Assembly (NCBI GenBank): GCA_964446745.1
Contig: CAYURR010000198.1
Span: 1 to 5,049, forward strand
Direction: 5' to 3'
Origin: CAYURR01 sp964446745
GTDB taxonomy: Bacteria; Bacillota; Clostridia; Lachnospirales; WQUN01
Length of the DNA: 5,049 nt
Part shown: positions 4,700-5,049 of the stretch, piece by piece
Numbering within the stretch: position 1 is the first letter of the stretch
How the letters are laid out: every line of letters starts with the position of its first letter
Program-made: the position numbers and the translations under genes
Notes under the pieces: model-generated
What the model saw: the letters and a program-made list of their open reading frames with translations, nothing else
Databases searched by the model: none
What the model was told of the DNA's origin: nothing

Positions 4700-5049
4700 T
4701 AAACAAAGCAGCAGCACTAAGGCGTTGATCATTTCAAGCGCCTTGGTGCTGCTGTTTTGTTTGTTCGCACTCAGTTTGTGCGTGGGGGCGGTGAGAATAC
4801 CGCTGTCGCGGCTCGTTGATATCGTCGTCAAGAGGGATACAGCCGACAGCCTGGGCAAGGTCTTTTTCTATGTGCGTCTGCCTAGGAGTTTGGCAGCGGT
4901 TTTGTGCGGTATCGCGCTGTCGCTGTCCGGCACTTTGCTACAGACTGTACTGCAAAACCCGATGTGCAGCCCCTCTATCATCGGTGTAAACGCAGGTGCT
5001 GGGTTATTTATGATCATCATAGCGGCGTTCTTCCCTGCGGCTGTATTTA
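4656..5049 (+). CDS. FecCD/BtuC-family ABC transporter permease, N-terminal part (runs off the window)
   Basis: The frame starting at 4656 is open to the window edge (131 complete codons). After a polar, Ser-rich cytoplasmic start (about 1-22) comes a first transmembrane helix (about 23-45). The family hallmarks follow: 'RLPR' (74-77), 'GIALSLSGTLLQTVLQNPMCSPSIIGVNAGAG' (85-116, shown here as the run of conserved Gly, Gln, Asn-Pro and Gly-Val-Asn positions) and the next helix from about 117. This is the pattern of permeases that import metal chelates, heme or cobalamin with a FepB/BtuF-type binding protein, which is the preceding gene. Full-length members are about 330-350 residues, so roughly 60% lies beyond the window, and an ATP-binding subunit is expected next. 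An alternative start at 4680 would shorten the protein by 8 residues. Unusually, the codons for residues about 14-37 fold into a long terminator-like hairpin. Confidence 0.9.
   Translation, partial: MSTSKRSSMKIISPDKQSSSTKALIISSALVLLFCLFALSLCVGAVRIPLSRLVDIVVKRDTADSLGKVFFYVRLPRSLAAVLCGIALSLSGTLLQTVLQNPMCSPSIIGVNAGAGLFMIIIAAFFPAAVF
4699..4765 (+). terminator. Terminator-like hairpin inside the start of the permease gene
   Basis: Bases 4701-4724 pair with 4739-4762 over 24 consecutive positions: 22 Watson-Crick and 2 G-U (4708-4755 and 4718-4745). The core is GCAGCAGCACTAAGGCG against CGCCTTGGTGCTGCTG. The 14-nt loop can close further (TTGA 4725-4728 with TCAA 4734-4737, one bulged G at 4738). 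The arm begins directly after the binding-protein stop codon. It is preceded by the A-rich ATAAACAAA and followed by TTTTGTTTGTT, the layout of an intrinsic terminator. Because the permease frame reads straight through it, full termination would silence the permease. A partial terminator, a 3'-end stabiliser of the binding-protein mRNA, or a regulated attenuator are the likely roles. The structure is certain from the sequence; its function is inferred. Confidence 0.7.

Noticed and set aside
4701..4762. The inverted repeat as a mobile-element terminus or REP-type repeat.
   Set aside because: There is only one copy in the window, no transposase is nearby, and both arms are in-frame codons of the permease. 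The A-tract and T-tract fit a terminator-like RNA better.
4439..4858. Minus-strand open frame of 139 codons opposite the binding-protein and permease genes.
   Set aside because: It is antisense to two recognised transport genes and crosses the hairpin; no family resemblance.

Overview
The window holds seven protein-coding genes with almost no spare DNA. It looks like a chromosomal piece of an anaerobic low-to-mid GC Firmicute, probably a clostridial lineage. Supporting this are the PadR/HAAS membrane-protein pair, strong AGGAG-type ribosome binding sites, a lipoprotein-type solute-binding protein, and an oxygen-sensitive [4Fe-4S]/siroheme-type reductase. The lineage is inferred from gene content only. 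No RNA gene, insertion sequence, CRISPR array or origin was seen.

Layout: (1) 1-131 is the C-terminal end of a PadR-type regulator. It is followed by 144-1094, a six-helix membrane protein with an N-terminal HAAS/permease-prefix domain. (2) Facing it from the minus strand is a two-gene unit: a LysR-type regulator (2639 down to 1746) followed by a HAD-family phosphatase (1740 down to 1075). The phosphatase stop runs 20 bp into the membrane-protein gene. (3) A 165-bp AT-rich divergent intergenic region (2640-2804) carries a good sigma-70-type promoter and two inverted repeats that could be LysR operators. (4) From there a rightward operon begins: a small sulfite/nitrite-reductase-like protein with a fused 2x[4Fe-4S] ferredoxin domain (2805-3746), a lipoprotein substrate-binding protein of the FepB/BtuF class (3743-4699, ATGA overlap), and the start of a FecCD/BtuC-type permease (4656 to window end).

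The rightward operon is the most interesting part. A siroheme-type reductase is translationally coupled to a metal-chelate/tetrapyrrole-class ABC importer, under a divergent LysR regulator. This suggests a system that imports a substrate (iron chelate, corrinoid or other tetrapyrrole, or another small molecule of that class) and reduces something connected with it. The substrate cannot be read from the sequence.

The second notable item is a very long hairpin (24 consecutive pairs, extendable) with a flanking A-tract and T-tract. It begins right after the binding-protein stop codon but lies inside the permease reading frame. It looks like an intrinsic terminator or attenuator embedded in the first transmembrane segment of the permease, which would let the binding protein be made in excess over the membrane subunit.
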